This document shows, piece by piece, positions 6,503-7,703 of a DNA stretch of 7,703 nt. The first letter of the stretch is position 1; every line of letters starts with the position of its first letter. The notes under the pieces are model-generated. The model ran no database searches. It was not told where the DNA came from and saw nothing but the letters and a program-made list of their open reading frames with translations. The stretch comes from Chloroflexota bacterium (lineage in GTDB: Bacteria; Chloroflexota; Dehalococcoidia; SM23-28-2; RBG-16-64-32). A program made the position numbers and the translations under genes. Location: assembly GCA_022565075.1 (NCBI GenBank), contig JADFKG010000099.1, positions 1-7,703 on the forward strand. The letters are read 5' to 3'.

Positions 6503-7246
6503 ATGGGCACGTATTCTAGCGCTATGGTTAGACCTGAGCAGCCTTCCGTCACCCGCTCCGCCGAGCACCTCCAGGCACGGCTCGGCGTCTCCTTCAAAGA
6601 CATCGCGAACCTCAAGCAGGCCCTCTATCATCGCTCCTACCTCAACGAGGCGGACGAGGACGTCGAGTCGAACGAGCGCCTGGAGTTCCTTGGGGACGCC
6701 GTGCTCGGCTTGATCATCTCGGACAGGCTGTACAAGGATTACCCGGCGATGACCGAGGGACAGCTGAGCGTTGTGCGGGCGCTCCTCGTTCGCTGGGATG
6801 CGCTGGCCCACGCCGCCGAACGCATCGACCTGGGGCAGTATCTGGTGCTGGGGCGAGGCGAAGAGATGTCCGGTGGGCGAGAGCGTCCGTCGAACCTGGC
6901 CGGAGCGCTGGAGGCCTTGATCGGCGCGGCCTTCATCGACAGCGGGATGGCGCTGGCCAGCAAGATCGTGCTGGAGCAGCTGAAGCCGGAGCTGGACGAG
7001 ATCCAGGCCAGCGGCTTCACAGTCGATAGCAAGTCGGAGCTGCAGCACCTGGCGCAGACGCAGTATCACGAGATCCCGCGGTACACGCTGGTGTCGAGCG
7101 AAGGCCCGGATCACGCTAAGCTGTTCACCGTGGAAGTATCGGTAGGCGATCGGGAGATGGGCCGCGGCCAGGGCCGGAACAAGAAGCAGGCGGAGTTGAA
7201 CGCCGCGCGGCAGGCTCTGGAGACGCTGGCAGCGACGGGCTCGTAG
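6503..7246 (+). CDS. rnc: Ribonuclease III
   Basis: This 247-residue protein is double-strand-specific RNase III, which processes rRNA precursors and structured mRNAs as a dimer. The catalytic domain has HRSYLNE (43-49) and the family signature NERLEFLGDAVLG (57-69), with Glu58, Glu61 and Asp65 as metal or interface residues. TEGQLSVVRALLV (84-96) and NLAGALEALIGAAFID (131-146) follow, with catalytic Glu137. A double-stranded-RNA-binding domain fills about residues 175-243 (DSKSELQHLAQ at its start, GRGQGRNKKQAELNAA near its end). Length is normal. Gly134 stands where most family members have the metal-coordinating Asp three residues before the catalytic Glu (Asp114 in E. coli). The start could be ATG 6503 or ATG 6524 (residue 8); neither has a ribosome binding site, and conserved sequence begins around residue 21, so both are acceptable. 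smc starts 6 bases downstream, a common arrangement in bacteria. Confidence 0.95.
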   Translation: MGTYSSAMVRPEQPSVTRSAEHLQARLGVSFKDIANLKQALYHRSYLNEADEDVESNERLEFLGDAVLGLIISDRLYKDYPAMTEGQLSVVRALLVRWDALAHAAERIDLGQYLVLGRGEEMSGGRERPSNLAGALEALIGAAFIDSGMALASKIVLEQLKPELDEIQASGFTVDSKSELQHLAQTQYHEIPRYTLVSSEGPDHAKLFTVEVSVGDREMGRGQGRNKKQAELNAARQALETLAATGS

Positions 7247-7252
7247 CACGCC

Positions 7253-7703
7253 GTGTATCTGAAGCGTCTCGATCTCTACGGCTTCAAGAGCTTCGCCTCT
7301 CGAACAACCTTCGACTTTGGTCAGGGTATCACCGCCATCGTGGGCCCCAACGGCTCGGGTAAGTCGAACATCGCCGACGCCCTGCGCTGGGTGCTGGGCG
7401 GGCAGTCGAACAAGCTGATCCGGGCCAAGAAGATGGAAGACGTCATCTTCACCGGCTCGAGCAAGCGCTCGCGCGCCGAAAAGGCGGAGGTGACGCTGAC
7501 GCTGGACAACTCAGACGGCTGGCTGCCGATCGACAGCGAAGAGGTGTCGATCAGGCGTCGCGGCTCCCGCTCCGGCGACAGCGACTACTACCTAAACGGG
7601 AAGAAGGTCAAGCTGCGGGACATCCACCTCCTCATGGCCACGGCCAGCGTCAGCCAGAATTCGTACGCCATCATCGGGCAGGGCCTCGTCGAGAGCGTGC
7701 TCA
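7253..7703 (+). CDS. smc: Chromosome segregation protein SMC (3' partial)
   Basis: The N-terminal 150 codons of SMC are visible, and the frame is open to the window end. It begins MYLKRLDLYGFKSFA with a GTG start at 7253, followed by Walker A GPNGSGKS (residues 31-38), then ADALRWVLGGQS, a KKMEDVIFTGSS block, AEVTLTLDNSDGWLP and IIGQG (140-144) at the Q-loop region. These are hallmarks of the bacterial SMC ATPase head, which works with ScpA and ScpB to organise and segregate chromosomes. The hinge, coiled coils, signature motif and Walker B lie outside the window. The start is 6 bases after the rnc stop without a Shine-Dalgarno sequence, so translation probably depends on coupling to rnc. Confidence 0.96.
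   Translation, partial: MYLKRLDLYGFKSFASRTTFDFGQGITAIVGPNGSGKSNIADALRWVLGGQSNKLIRAKKMEDVIFTGSSKRSRAEKAEVTLTLDNSDGWLPIDSEEVSIRRRGSRSGDSDYYLNGKKVKLRDIHLLMATASVSQNSYAIIGQGLVESVL

Noticed and set aside
6512..6523. TATTCT as a second -10 element giving a leaderless rnc starting at 6524
   Set aside because: No acceptable -35 lies 16-18 bases upstream, and the match is only 4 of 6; the promoter at 6412-6441 is far better.
1..7703. Defence island, prophage, transposon or CRISPR system
   Set aside because: No transposase, integrase, Cas, restriction enzyme, terminal inverted repeats or repeat-spacer pattern was found; most genes are housekeeping.

Overview
The window is a GC-rich bacterial chromosomal segment. 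Sampled stretches of the core genes run about 62-77% G+C, and genes are packed with gaps of only a few bases. The adjacent rnc-smc pair, the long helicase carrying an exonuclease domain at its amino end, and the general look of the proteins would fit Chloroflexota (Dehalococcoidia-like) or a similar high-GC lineage. That placement is an inference from memory of protein style, not a database result. No mobile element, tRNA, rRNA or CRISPR array is visible.

Left part, plus strand (1-4907): the carboxy-terminal ~831 codons of a DinG-family exonuclease/helicase run into an overlapping GNAT acetyltransferase. An M20-family zinc peptidase follows, with the only strong ribosome binding site in the window. 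Last comes a 185-residue protein of unknown function that has a helix-hairpin-helix (HhH) motif like that of DNA glycosylases. These four have gaps of 8 bases or less, or overlap, so they are probably co-transcribed. The last gene is clearly less GC-rich (about 57%) than the others and may have been acquired later.

Middle part, minus strand (6384 down to 4916): a class II tRNA nucleotidyltransferase (CCA- or A-adding enzyme) is coupled by an ATGA start/stop overlap to a 75-residue cysteine-rich zinc-finger protein. This pair runs tail-to-tail into the plus-strand cluster with only 8 bases between stop codons.

Right part, plus strand (6385-7703): a 118-base divergent intergenic region holds a good sigma-70-type promoter (TTGACA, 18-base spacer, TATGAT) and a perfect 7-bp hairpin in the presumed leader. 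It drives rnc (ribonuclease III), followed after 6 bases by the start of smc (chromosome condensation ATPase), which is cut by the window end.

The genes mix DNA repair (DinG-like, HhH protein), RNA maturation (CCA enzyme, RNase III) and chromosome segregation (SMC). I see no convincing new multi-gene system. The items most worth a second look are the HhH orphan, the zinc-finger protein coupled to the CCA enzyme, and the apparent loss of a conserved metal or cluster ligand in both RNase III (Asp to Gly) and the DinG-like helicase (Cys to Ser).
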